Shown in pieces: positions 7,858 through 16,003 of a DNA stretch of 64,000 bases; position 1 is the first letter of the stretch, and each line of letters begins with the position of its first letter. The position numbers and the translations under genes were made by a program. The notes below the pieces were generated by a model. The model did not search any database. It was not told the DNA's origin and saw only the letters and a list, made by a program, of their open reading frames with translations. This DNA is from Neolewinella litorea (GTDB taxonomy: Bacteria; Bacteroidota; Bacteroidia; Chitinophagales; Saprospiraceae), in NCBI RefSeq assembly GCF_004803465.1, contig NZ_SRSF01000002.1, positions 62,001 to 126,000 of the forward strand. The letters are read 5' to 3'.

Positions 7858-8928
7858 ATGCTGACCATAGTTCCCCGCCGCGCTTTTCTACAAACGGTTA
7901 CCACTTTATTGGCCGGGACCTGCCTGCCCGCCCAATCGCTATTGGCGGGCACGCGGGAAGCGGCGGAGGGTACGATCATGACGGTTGGTGGGCCGATCGC
8001 GCCGCAAGACCTTGGCTTTTGTCTGCCCCACGAACACGTACTGTCGCGCTTCGGAGCGCCACCAGAGGAGCCGGCCGATTTTGATTCCGAGACCGTACAG
8101 CGCGAGGTGGTGCCTTATCTCGAATACCTGCGGGAACTGGGCATCGGCGCGGTGGCCGACTGCACCGCCTACTCCTTCGGGCGGGCGCCGGAATTGCTGC
8201 GCCAGCTGTCCGATGCATCCGGCCTTCACCTGATCACGAACACCGGCTACTACGGAGCGGCGGATGATCGCTACGTGCCCGCGGAAGCCTACCAACTGGA
8301 GGCCGGGGAGATCGCCAGTCGCTGGATCGCGGAGTTCAACGCCGGCATCGGCGGCACCGGCATTCGCCCGGGCTTCGTCAAAACGGCCGTGGATGCGGGC
8401 CCCCTCTCCCCCATCGACGCCAAACTGGTACGCGCTGCTGCCCTGACGCACCGGGCAACCGGACTCAGCCTGGCCATCCACACCGGAGATAACCCCGGAG
8501 CCGCCCGGCAGCAGCTTGACATCCTGGCCGAAGAGGGCGTTTCACCGGAGGCCTGGACGTGGACGCACGCGCAGAACGTCTCTGACCCCGCCCCCCTGAT
8601 CGACGCCGCCGGCCGGGGTGCCTGGATTAGCCTGGATGGTGTGAATACCCCTTATTTCCAGGACGGGCGCCGGCAGGGAGGTGACACCCTCGACCGCCAC
8701 TTCCGTCACCTTATGGCGCTGCGGGGGGCGGGCCTACTTGACCGGGTATTGCTCAGTCACGACGGCAGCACTTACCCACCTGACCTTACTGCACGACGCC
8801 CCATGGACATCATCCCGAATACCTTTTTGCCCATGCTGCGCGCGGGCGGCCTGAGCGAGGCGGAGATCGAGCAGCTTACCGTGGGCAACCCCACCCGCTA
8901 CTTTACCGTGCAGCTGCGCCTGCAGTAA
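7858..8928 (+). CDS. Phosphotriesterase-family metal-dependent hydrolase, exported
   Basis: 356 residues from the ATG at 7858, which opens a Tat-like or twin-Arg signal (VPRRAFLQTVTTLLAGTCLP); earlier in-frame starts add an unlikely Arg/Cys-rich leader. It keeps the full binuclear-metal ligand set of the amidohydrolase-superfamily phosphotriesterases: H58 and H60 (PHEHV), carboxylated K175 (GFVKTAVD), H208 (AIHTGD), H237 (WTHAQN) and D302 (SHDGS), spaced as in characterised enzymes. Family members hydrolyse lactones, phosphotriesters or sugar-phosphate esters; lactonase activity is at least as likely as phosphotriesterase. Export with a Tat-type leader fits a metal centre loaded before secretion. 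Confidence 0.88.
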   Translation: MLTIVPRRAFLQTVTTLLAGTCLPAQSLLAGTREAAEGTIMTVGGPIAPQDLGFCLPHEHVLSRFGAPPEEPADFDSETVQREVVPYLEYLRELGIGAVADCTAYSFGRAPELLRQLSDASGLHLITNTGYYGAADDRYVPAEAYQLEAGEIASRWIAEFNAGIGGTGIRPGFVKTAVDAGPLSPIDAKLVRAAALTHRATGLSLAIHTGDNPGAARQQLDILAEEGVSPEAWTWTHAQNVSDPAPLIDAAGRGAWISLDGVNTPYFQDGRRQGGDTLDRHFRHLMALRGAGLLDRVLLSHDGSTYPPDLTARRPMDIIPNTFLPMLRAGGLSEAEIEQLTVGNPTRYFTVQLRLQ

Positions 8929-8993
8929 CGATCAGGCTCCTCAACCTGGCGGCGGCTGTCGTGTTACCATTTTCTATACCAAAATTACCCACC

Positions 8994-9629
8994 ATGCCAT
9001 TACGATTAGGAGACACCGCCCCCAACTTCGATGCCCAGACCACCGAAGGAGACATCAATTTTTACGATTGGGCCGGCGACCACTGGGTCGTGCTCTATAG
9101 CCACCCGAGCGATTATACGCCCGTCTGCACCACCGAACTGGGGCGCACCGCATCTTTGAAGGAAGACTTCGAGCAGCGCCACGCCAAGGTCATCGCCCTG
9201 AGCGTCGACGACCTGGAAAGCCACAAAGGCTGGGTGAAGGACATCGAAGACACGCAGAACGTGAAGATGAACTTCCCCATCATCGCCGACCACGACCGCA
9301 AAGTGGCCGAGGCCTACGACATGATCCACCCCCAGGCCGATGATAAGGCTACCGTGCGATCCGTATTCATCATTGACCCCAAGCGCAAGGTGCGCCTCAC
9401 GCTGACCTACCCGCCCTCCACCGGCCGAAACTTTCAGGAAATCCTGCGCGTACTCGACAGCCTGCAACTCACGGACAACTACAGCGTGGCCACGCCAGTC
9501 GACTGGAAAGACGGCGACGACGTAGTAGTCAGCCCCAGCATCGCTACCGAAGATATCCCCGACAAATTCCCGAAAGGACACAAGGAGATACGTCCGTACC
9601 TGCGTACCACTCCGCAACCCAATCGTTAA
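8994..9629 (+). CDS. 1-Cys peroxiredoxin (Prx6-type)
   Basis: 211 residues from the ATG at 8994 (MPLRLGDTAPNF); the GTG at 8961 would add eleven unconserved residues. Thiol peroxidase that reduces hydrogen peroxide and alkyl hydroperoxides. The peroxidatic motif SHPSDYTPVCTTELG places the catalytic cysteine at residue 45, and it is the only cysteine in the protein, so it is a true 1-Cys enzyme needing an external thiol. The long C-terminal domain after VRSVFIIDPKRKVR, with DWKDGDDVVVSPSI, is characteristic of the Prx6 group. Its 3' flank carries the TTAGT repeats. Confidence 0.95.
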   Translation: MPLRLGDTAPNFDAQTTEGDINFYDWAGDHWVVLYSHPSDYTPVCTTELGRTASLKEDFEQRHAKVIALSVDDLESHKGWVKDIEDTQNVKMNFPIIADHDRKVAEAYDMIHPQADDKATVRSVFIIDPKRKVRLTLTYPPSTGRNFQEILRVLDSLQLTDNYSVATPVDWKDGDDVVVSPSIATEDIPDKFPKGHKEIRPYLRTTPQPNR

Positions 9630-9638
9630 GAAGGTAGG

Positions 9639-9866
9639 TAGTGCTTTAGTCTGTTAGGGCTTTAGTTTATTAGTGCTTTAGTCTGTTAGGGCTTTAGTTT
9701 ATTAGTGCTTTAGTCCGTTAGGGATTAAGTCTGTTAGGGCTTTAGCATGTTCTTTTTGAACTCCCGACTACCGCTCTGCTGTGCTAATCAACTAAAGGAC
9801 TAACGCACTAAAAGACCAACGCACTAAAGGACTAACCAACTAAAAGACTAACCAACTAAAAGACTA
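9639..9866. repeat. TTAGT-type tandem repeats in two inverted arms
   Basis: The left arm (9639-9748) is a 32-bp unit beginning TAGTGCTTTAGTCTGTTAGG, repeated at 9639, 9671 and, with changes, 9703. The right arm (9789-9866) carries the same word on the opposite strand (CTAAAGGACTAACGCACTAA, AAAGACTAACCAACTAAAAG). The arms are separated by about 40 bases and can pair into one long imperfect hairpin. A related direct array without a partner arm sits at 37775-37862. No ORF lies inside. Confidence 0.85.
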
Positions 9867-9886
9867 TTTCCCCCAACCAAATCCGT

Positions 9887-12289
9887 ATGAACCAAATCAC
9901 CCTGCTTTTAACCCTATTCCTTTGCACCTGCGCACCCGCCCTGAATACCCTGCGTGCACAGGACAATGAGGACAGCGAAAAAACTGAGAAAAAAGACAAG
10001 AACGCCTACAAGGACCTGATCAAGGATGCCACCGTACAGGAAGGGCTGTTTGACGTTATTTCCAAAGACGGTAAGACCTATTTTCAGCTGCCTACCGAAT
10101 TACTCGACGAGGAGATTCTGGTCGTGAGCCGTATTAGCGGGCACGTGAAGGGACTCAACTTCGGCGGTGCCGGTATGAAGAGCCGCCCGCAGCAGGTGGT
10201 CCGCTGGCAAAAACACGGTGAGAAAGTGCTGCTGCGCAGCGTGAGCTACAACAGCGTGGCCAGCGAGGAACTGCCGGTATACCAGTCGGTGAAGAACAAC
10301 AACTTCGAGCCCATCGTGGCGGCCTTCGACATCAAGGCGTACGGTCCCGACAGCGCCTCCGTGGTAGCCGACGTGACCCCCTTCTTCACCAACGACGAGC
10401 CCATGATCGGCGCCCTCGACGACGACGAGCGCAAGCGCTTCGGCATCAAGGGGCTGGACAAGGACCGCAGCCTGATCATGAACGTGAAGGCTTTCCCCAG
10501 CAACGTAGAGGTGCGCCACGTACTCACCTACAAGGGCGACGACCTGCCCGACAACAAGGTGACCGGCACCCTTTCCGTAGAGATGAACCAAAGCTTCATC
10601 CTGCTGCCCGCCGACCCCATGAAGCCCCGCAAGTACGACCCCCGGGTAGGCTACTTCAGCATCGAGCAGACCAATTACGGACTGGACGCCCAGCGCGCCG
10701 AGAAGCAACGCTTCATCACCCGCTGGCGCCTCGAACCCGTAGATATGGAAGCCTGGGAACGCGGTGAACTCGTGGACGTGAAGAAACCGATCGTGTACTA
10801 TATCGACCCGGCCACCCCCGCCGAGTGGGCCCCCTACATCAAGCAAGGCGTCGACGACTGGCAGAAAGCTTTCGAAGCCATCGGTCTGAAAAATGCCATC
10901 ATGGCCAAGGACGCGCCCACCAAGGCGGAAGACCCCGACTGGAGCCCGGAAGACGTTCGCTACAGCGTGATCCGCTACGTGACCACCGAGATCCAGAATG
11001 CCCAGGGCCCCCACGTTCACGACCCCCGCACGGGTGAGATCCTGGAGAGCGACATCATCTGGTACCACAACGTAATGAACCTGCTGCGTAACTGGTACCT
11101 GATCCAGACCGCCGCAGTGAACCCCGACGCGCGCAGCCCCAAATTCGACCAGGAAGTGATGGGCAAGCTCATCCGGTTTGTGTCCGCCCACGAGGTAGGG
11201 CACACGCTAGGTCTGCCACACAACATGGGAAGTAGCCCCGCCTACTCAGTGGAGCAACTGCGTACGCCCGGCTTCGTGCAGGAGAACGGCGTGTCGCCGA
11301 GTATCATGGACTACGCCCGCTTCAACTACGTAGCGCAGCCCGAAGACGAAGGCGTGGGCCTGCACCCCAAGATCGGTCCCTATGATTACTACGCCATCCG
11401 CTACGGCTACCTGCCCATCCCCGAGGGCAATGAGGAGCAGGTGCTTAACGAAATGATCAAGGAAAAGGCCGACGACCCGATCTACCGCTACGGCCGCCAA
11501 ACCCGCAACGGCTACGACGCCAGCGCCCAGACGGAAGACATCGGTGACGACGCCGTGCTGGCCTCCACTCTCGGTATCGCCAACCTGAAGCGCATCGTAC
11601 CGCAACTCCAGGGCTGGATGGCCGAGGACGGCAAGTACTTCGACAACCTGGAAGAGGTGTACGACAACGTGATCGGACAGCTCCGGCGCTACACGGGCCA
11701 CGTGGCCAACAACGTGGGCAGCGTATATGAATGGCAGCGCAGCAGCGACGAGAACAAGATCGTCTACGAGACCGTGCCCCGCGAAAAGCAGGAGGCCGCC
11801 GTGCAGTTCATCAACGAGCAGATCTTTAAAACCCCCATGTGGTTGGTCAATGAAGACATCCTTCAGCGCATCTCCGCTACCGGGGTATCCGAGAAGATCG
11901 CCTCCCTACAGGAATACGCCATCCGTACCCTGTTCAACGAGGAGCGCCTCAACCGCCTGGTGGAGGAGAGGGCCCGCAATACCCAAACGTACGGGGTGAT
12001 GGACCTGATGGAAGATACCCGCAGCGGCGTCTTCACCGCGGAAAACACGAACAGCAGCTACGGCCGCAACCTGCAGGCCGCCTACGTGAAATCAGTGACC
12101 GAACTGCTGAAAAACGAAGAGGTAGCCGCCGACGTAAAGGCCGCCGCCCGGGCGAATCTGACTCAGATCCGTAGCCAGCTCTCAAGCGGTAACCGTAGTG
12201 GCGACGCCCTTGTGCAGGGCCACCGCGACGAGCTGTCGCAGAACATCCAGGTAGCCCTGACCGGCCTCGAAGCCATGACCGGCAAGTAG
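9887..12289 (+). CDS. Large exported zinc-dependent metalloprotease (DUF5118/DUF5117/DUF4953 architecture)
   Basis: 800 residues starting with a signal peptide (MNQITLLLTLFLCTCAPALN), then a charged linker (EDSEKTEKKDKNAYKDL), a DUF5118/DUF5117-like region with GHVKGLNFGGAGMKSRP and SFILLPADPMKPRKYDPRVG, and a catalytic zincin domain. The extended zinc motif HEVGHTLGLPHN has ligands H435, H439 and H445 with E436 as general base; the metzincin-like Met follows in SIMDYARFNY. The remaining C-terminal part is the DUF4953 region. These proteases are widespread in Bacteroidota and probably periplasmic or outer-membrane linked; substrates are unknown. It lies just after the inverted repeat cluster. 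Confidence 0.92.
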   Translation: MNQITLLLTLFLCTCAPALNTLRAQDNEDSEKTEKKDKNAYKDLIKDATVQEGLFDVISKDGKTYFQLPTELLDEEILVVSRISGHVKGLNFGGAGMKSRPQQVVRWQKHGEKVLLRSVSYNSVASEELPVYQSVKNNNFEPIVAAFDIKAYGPDSASVVADVTPFFTNDEPMIGALDDDERKRFGIKGLDKDRSLIMNVKAFPSNVEVRHVLTYKGDDLPDNKVTGTLSVEMNQSFILLPADPMKPRKYDPRVGYFSIEQTNYGLDAQRAEKQRFITRWRLEPVDMEAWERGELVDVKKPIVYYIDPATPAEWAPYIKQGVDDWQKAFEAIGLKNAIMAKDAPTKAEDPDWSPEDVRYSVIRYVTTEIQNAQGPHVHDPRTGEILESDIIWYHNVMNLLRNWYLIQTAAVNPDARSPKFDQEVMGKLIRFVSAHEVGHTLGLPHNMGSSPAYSVEQLRTPGFVQENGVSPSIMDYARFNYVAQPEDEGVGLHPKIGPYDYYAIRYGYLPIPEGNEEQVLNEMIKEKADDPIYRYGRQTRNGYDASAQTEDIGDDAVLASTLGIANLKRIVPQLQGWMAEDGKYFDNLEEVYDNVIGQLRRYTGHVANNVGSVYEWQRSSDENKIVYETVPREKQEAAVQFINEQIFKTPMWLVNEDILQRISATGVSEKIASLQEYAIRTLFNEERLNRLVEERARNTQTYGVMDLMEDTRSGVFTAENTNSSYGRNLQAAYVKSVTELLKNEEVAADVKAAARANLTQIRSQLSSGNRSGDALVQGHRDELSQNIQVALTGLEAMTGK

Positions 12290-12312
12290 CCGCCTCACGC
12301 ACGTCCGTTTAC

Positions 12313-12349
12313 CGGCCGCCCGCCTCCGACCTTCGGAGGCGGGCGGCCG
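12313..12349 (+). terminator. Strong hairpin after the metalloprotease gene
   Basis: A perfect 17-bp GC-rich stem (CGGCCGCCCGCCTCCGA and complement) with a 3-base loop lies 24 bases after the stop. There is only a weak T tract (AGTTTACGGG), so it may be an imperfect terminator or mRNA 3' stabiliser. Confidence 0.6.
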
Positions 12350-12417
12350 AGTTTACGGGCGACGCTAAAATGCAACCCCCCGACCTTAGAAGCGTTACCC
12401 TTGCACGAATAACCCCG

Positions 12418-13059
12418 ATGCCCCCCATGCCCCAGCAAGGCGACCCCATCCTACTGCCCCCCGCTGATCTTACCGACGCTACCCGTCGCGCCGAAGCCCT
12501 GATCCCCACCCCCTACGGCGATTTCCGCATGATCGCCTACGCGGGGGAAGCCGAGGATTATACTCCCCACCTGGCGCTTGTCCACCCGGACATGGACCCC
12601 AAAGGCGAGGTCATCGTTCGCCTGCATTCCGAGTGCATCACCGGCGACCTGTTCGGATCCAAGCGGTGCGATTGCGGCGAGCAACTCGACCGCGCCCTGC
12701 GCATGGTCTCCGCCGGCAAGGGCGTGGTGATTTACCTTCGGCAGGAGGGCCGCGGTATTGGCATCATCAACAAATTGAAGGCCTACCAGCTACAGGATCA
12801 GGGCCTCGACACCATCCAGGCCAACCTCCACCTCGGACTGGAGATCGACGCGCGTCATTACGGCGTGGCCCAGGGCATCTTGCAAGACCTCGGCATTAAC
12901 CGCATCCAGCTGCTCACCAACAACCCCCTCAAGGTGGATTCCTTCGGCGACGGCCCCATCGAGGTGGTCCGCCGGCTGCCCATCATCGTTTCGCCCGGAG
13001 AGGCCAATCGCAGCTACCTGCGCACCAAGCAACTCGACATGGGCCACTGGCTTAAGTAG
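12418..13059 (+). CDS. ribA: GTP cyclohydrolase II
   Basis: About 213 residues. It converts GTP to 2,5-diamino-6-ribosylamino-4-pyrimidinone 5'-phosphate, the first step of riboflavin synthesis. Zinc ligands are C73, C84 and C86 in HSECITGDLFGSKRCDCG; the catalytic block YLRQEGRGIGIINKLKAYQ and the GTP-binding part follow. It is a stand-alone RibA, not the RibBA fusion. The ATG at 12418 is preferred because a promoter-like TACCCTTG (12396-12403) lies inside the longer ORF that begins at 12370; ATG 12427 is also possible. Confidence 0.93.
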   Translation: MPPMPQQGDPILLPPADLTDATRRAEALIPTPYGDFRMIAYAGEAEDYTPHLALVHPDMDPKGEVIVRLHSECITGDLFGSKRCDCGEQLDRALRMVSAGKGVVIYLRQEGRGIGIINKLKAYQLQDQGLDTIQANLHLGLEIDARHYGVAQGILQDLGINRIQLLTNNPLKVDSFGDGPIEVVRRLPIIVSPGEANRSYLRTKQLDMGHWLK

Positions 13060-13192
13060 TGCCTAGCTTTCCCGGTAACGGGGGCGGCGGCGCGCGGGTG
13101 CCGGGCAATTCCGTACAGCCCATTGCGTCAGATCAATCCTGGCATTGACCTGAGTCATCGCCGGGGGGAATTCCGCAGCCCACTTTTGTGGC

Positions 13193-14017
13193 ATGCGACA
13201 CATCCTAGTACCCACCGACTTCAGCGCTTCCGCCGACAATGCGGTCGCCTACGCCCGCCTGCTGGCGTCCGAATTTTCGGCCCGCATCGCGCTGGCCCAC
13301 GTACACCCGATCCCCCAGGACCCGCTGCGCATCGGCGAGTGGAAGAAAGAATCCTACGAAGAGCAGGAGGCAATCCTTGAGCAGCACGCCGGGTGGCTGC
13401 GGTCGACCGGTCTGGACGTTGATGTGATCCTGCAATTTGGCAATGCCGTGAGCCGGTTGAAACGCATCGTCCACCGTGAGGCGATCGACCTGATCGTGAT
13501 GGGGTGCCAGGGCGAGCATTACCTGTCCGCCAAGTTCTTCGGCAGTACCACCACGGCCCTGATGGATGAGGTAAATACCCCCATCCTGGCCGTTCCCGTG
13601 GGGTTCGCGCCATCCTTTCCGCGCAACCCGATGTGGGCCACCGACCGCCGGCCCGTCCGCAGCACCAAAACGCTGGAGCCACTCTACCAACTCGTGGACC
13701 GGGCCACCACCGAATTGCGGGTCTTCCACTACCAGGAAGCCGGAGAGAATGCCCTGCCGGACGATCGTTTCAAAGAACTGCTGGCCGAGGTGCGCCACGA
13801 CTACTTCGTCCAACTGGCCGACGGCGACACCGTGGAAGGAGCCATCCGGAAATTCGTCCGCATGACGGGCGTCGACCTCATAACGGTATTGCACCGACAG
13901 TCCTCCTGGCTCAGCCGCCTGATCACCGGTTCTTACACCCGGAGTATCGTATGGCGTACTCCGGTTCCCGTCCTCATCTTGCAGGAAGTTCACAGTTTTT
14001 CAAGCGTCTCCAAATGA
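13193..14017 (+). CDS. Tandem-domain universal stress protein (UspA family), copy 1
   Basis: 274 residues, two Usp domains. Domain 1 starts MRHILVPTDFSASADNAVAY and holds the nucleotide-binding signature G-2x-G-9x-G-S in IVMGCQGEHYLSAKFFGSTT, so it probably binds ATP. Domain 2 (from about residue 150) is divergent and ends with TPVPVLIL, without a clear binding loop. Soluble cytoplasmic stress protein. The stop overlaps the ATG of the lipoprotein gene (ATGA), which makes it the first gene of a coupled operon that continues through the second Usp gene. Confidence 0.9.
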   Translation: MRHILVPTDFSASADNAVAYARLLASEFSARIALAHVHPIPQDPLRIGEWKKESYEEQEAILEQHAGWLRSTGLDVDVILQFGNAVSRLKRIVHREAIDLIVMGCQGEHYLSAKFFGSTTTALMDEVNTPILAVPVGFAPSFPRNPMWATDRRPVRSTKTLEPLYQLVDRATTELRVFHYQEAGENALPDDRFKELLAEVRHDYFVQLADGDTVEGAIRKFVRMTGVDLITVLHRQSSWLSRLITGSYTRSIVWRTPVPVLILQEVHSFSSVSK

Positions 14018-14766
14018 TGATTTCCCTTCGACTGTTCCTGATGGCCCTCCTGTGGCCGGCCGGCACCCTTTTTACGAGCTGCAGTGCCAACCGTTATCTC
14101 GATACCGATGAATTGGAGCGACAGCTCCTCATCGTTTGGATCGCTACCGAGACCGACGACCCCGCCACCGCGCTGACCGCAACTTCCGCCGCCTCTCGCC
14201 AGTGGTCCGCGCTCCGGACGACATATGCCGGGGAGGGCGTGACCCGCGCGGAGGAGGACATGCTGCGATTGACCGACCTCTGGATGGCAGGCCTGCGCAA
14301 TGCGGTGCGGGACGCCCCCCCACACCGGACCCTCATGCACCTGGAGCAACTTCAGGACCGGATCACCGGCCTGCGGCCACGCTACGGGACAGACCACCCC
14401 GTGGATTTGCTTTACGCCTTCTACAGACAGTGATTGTGGGTAAGTGAAGTCAGTAACGATCGGCTCCTGTGCCTGCTGGAATGGGGAGAATACGAAACAG
14501 CCTACCGCACGGCGCGAAAAAGCTGGGATCGCTTTCAATCTCTCCCTTCCTTTTACGCAGAAGAGATTCTCCGCGGACAAGTAAATCGAAGCACCGAAGC
14601 TGCCTTTGCCGCCCTTCGCCTGACACAGTCCCTGAATGATTTCGAACGGCTGCTGGATGGGGCGAACCAGGGTCCGATGGCGGCTGCCGCAGCTACCGTT
14701 CACGCCCGGTACTTCGGCTTTCTCAAGGTAGCGGCGGACTATCCCCCAGCGGTCGGGGCCCGATAA
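14014..14766 (+). pseudogene. Lipoprotein gene interrupted by an in-frame TGA
   Basis: The first segment (14014-14433, 139 residues) starts on an ATGA overlap with the upstream Usp gene and has a lipoprotein signal with lipobox Cys in GTLFTSCSANR. It ends at a TGA at 14431-14433, after LLYAFYRQ. The same frame then stays open for 110 more codons (14434-14766, beginning LWVSEVSNDRLLCLLEWGEY) with the same helical, Arg/Glu-rich character and ends 10 bases before the next gene. Uninterrupted it would be a protein of about 250 residues. A single TGG- or CGA-to-TGA change explains this; sequencing error and readthrough are alternatives. I do not recognise the family by name. Confidence 0.7.
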
Positions 14767-14776
14767 ATCCCGGAAT

Positions 14777-15646
14777 ATGAAACGCATTATTGTCCCCGTC
14801 GATTTTTCCCCCACCTCCGCCGCGGCCACCCGCTTCGGTACGCATCTGGCGGAAACCATGAAAATGGACCTCACCGTCCTACATGTCTACGATACCCGGC
14901 TGAGTACTTCCCAGACCATCTCGACCCGGGCCAAGGCTCGCGAGCAAGAACGGATGGAAGATCAACTGGACAAATTCACGCGGCGGAACGTAGAGCCGGT
15001 ACTGGCCACCTTCCAAGGAAGGCTGGACGTTTTGCCAGCCGTAAAATCCATGGCCCTGGAGGGGCGTGCAGCCCGCAAGATCCTGCGAATTTCCAAAGCA
15101 GCGGACGTTGGGTTGATCGTGATGGGGGGCGTAGGCGCCGGTGCCGGCCTACACCCCCCCGGCGCGTTCGGAAGCGTGGCCAGCCGGGTGGCCCTGCGGG
15201 GTGGGTGCCCCGTCATCCTGATCCCCAAAGACTACGGAGCCCCCCCCGTGGAGCGTCTGGCCCTTGCCTTCAATTCGGTGAATGACGTGCGGTATATGCG
15301 GGGCTTTACCCAAAAAATCGTTCGTGCGCTTCACCCGGAGGTCAGGTTCGTGCACGTCAACGCAGGATCCAAGGCGGGTACGCCTGAACAGCAGGAGGAA
15401 TTCCGTAAGCTGGCTGATGAACCCGGTTTCCCGAGCCGTACCTACCAGTTGGATTTCCTGGGACCTGGCCCGGTGGTCAAACAGTTGCTGACGTACACCG
15501 AGGAGGAAGAAATAGACCTGCTAATCCTGGGCGGGGAGCGCCGCGGCTTTCTGGAGCGACTACTCATTCCGGCGCACCTGCGCCCCCTCGTGCATCGCTG
15601 CACGGTACCCGTTCTTATCATCCCTTTTCAGTCGTATGCCCTATGA
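14777..15646 (+). CDS. Tandem-domain universal stress protein, copy 2
   Basis: 289 residues with two Usp domains. Domain 1 begins MKRIIVPVDFSPTSAAATRF; its binding loop VMGGVGAGAGLHPPGAFGS has two extra residues between the second glycine and the terminal GS, compared with the G-2x-G-9x-GS consensus. Domain 2 ends LLILGGERRGFLERLLIPAH with VPVLIIPF. The stop TGA (15644-15646) overlaps the ATG of the AhpD-like gene at 15643, showing translational coupling. It belongs to the same operon as copy 1 and the broken lipoprotein. Confidence 0.9.
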   Translation: MKRIIVPVDFSPTSAAATRFGTHLAETMKMDLTVLHVYDTRLSTSQTISTRAKAREQERMEDQLDKFTRRNVEPVLATFQGRLDVLPAVKSMALEGRAARKILRISKAADVGLIVMGGVGAGAGLHPPGAFGSVASRVALRGGCPVILIPKDYGAPPVERLALAFNSVNDVRYMRGFTQKIVRALHPEVRFVHVNAGSKAGTPEQQEEFRKLADEPGFPSRTYQLDFLGPGPVVKQLLTYTEEEEIDLLILGGERRGFLERLLIPAHLRPLVHRCTVPVLIIPFQSYAL

Positions 15647-15974
15647 AATATTACGTTTCCCGACACCAGGAACTCAGTGCCGACATGAGGCAGCTGGCAC
15701 GCGACATCCCGGACAGCATGCAAGCCTTTGGCCATTTGCACCGTGGCAGTCTGCAGGATGTGCTTTATCCAGGAAAATAAAGGAAATAAAGGCTTTGGCC
15801 ATCGCCGTGACCGTCCGCTGTGATGGTTGCATCGCATTCCACCTGCACGACGCCATTGCGGCGGGTGCGGACCGCGACGAAATCACTGAAGCCATCGGCG
15901 TGGCCGTGCTGATGGGGGGAGGCCCCTCCGTGGTGTACGGCTGTGAAGCCCTGAAGGCGCTCGGGCAATTGTGA
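15643..15974 (+). pseudogene. AhpD-like carboxymuconolactone decarboxylase family gene with a -1 frameshift
   Basis: The natural start is the ATG at 15643, overlapping the Usp stop. That frame reads MKYYVSRHQELSADMRQLAR and so on to LYPGK, then hits TAA at 15778-15780. The conserved remainder is in the -1 frame and runs to 15974: KIKEIKALAIAVTVRCDGC, with the redox CxxC (CDGC) and the HLHDAIAAGADRDEI proton-relay region, then AIGVAVLMGGGPSVVY. The join is at an AAAA run directly before TAA, so one missing A (AAAAA to AAAA) or slippage on AAA would restore a 110-residue AhpD-like thiol peroxidase partner. It could be a true frameshift mutation, a homopolymer sequencing error or recoding. Confidence 0.8.
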
Positions 15975-16003
15975 AATCCTAGCCTGCGGTGCGGATTCAC
16001 TAG

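Noticed and set aside
10100-11203. Minus-strand ORF of 367 codons in the metalloprotease
   Set aside because: Opposite strand of a gene with a complete zinc motif; composition is His/Val/Gly-rich only.
14431-14433. Selenocysteine codon reading of TGA
   Set aside because: No hairpin typical of a bacterial SECIS follows directly, and the context is not a known selenoprotein family.
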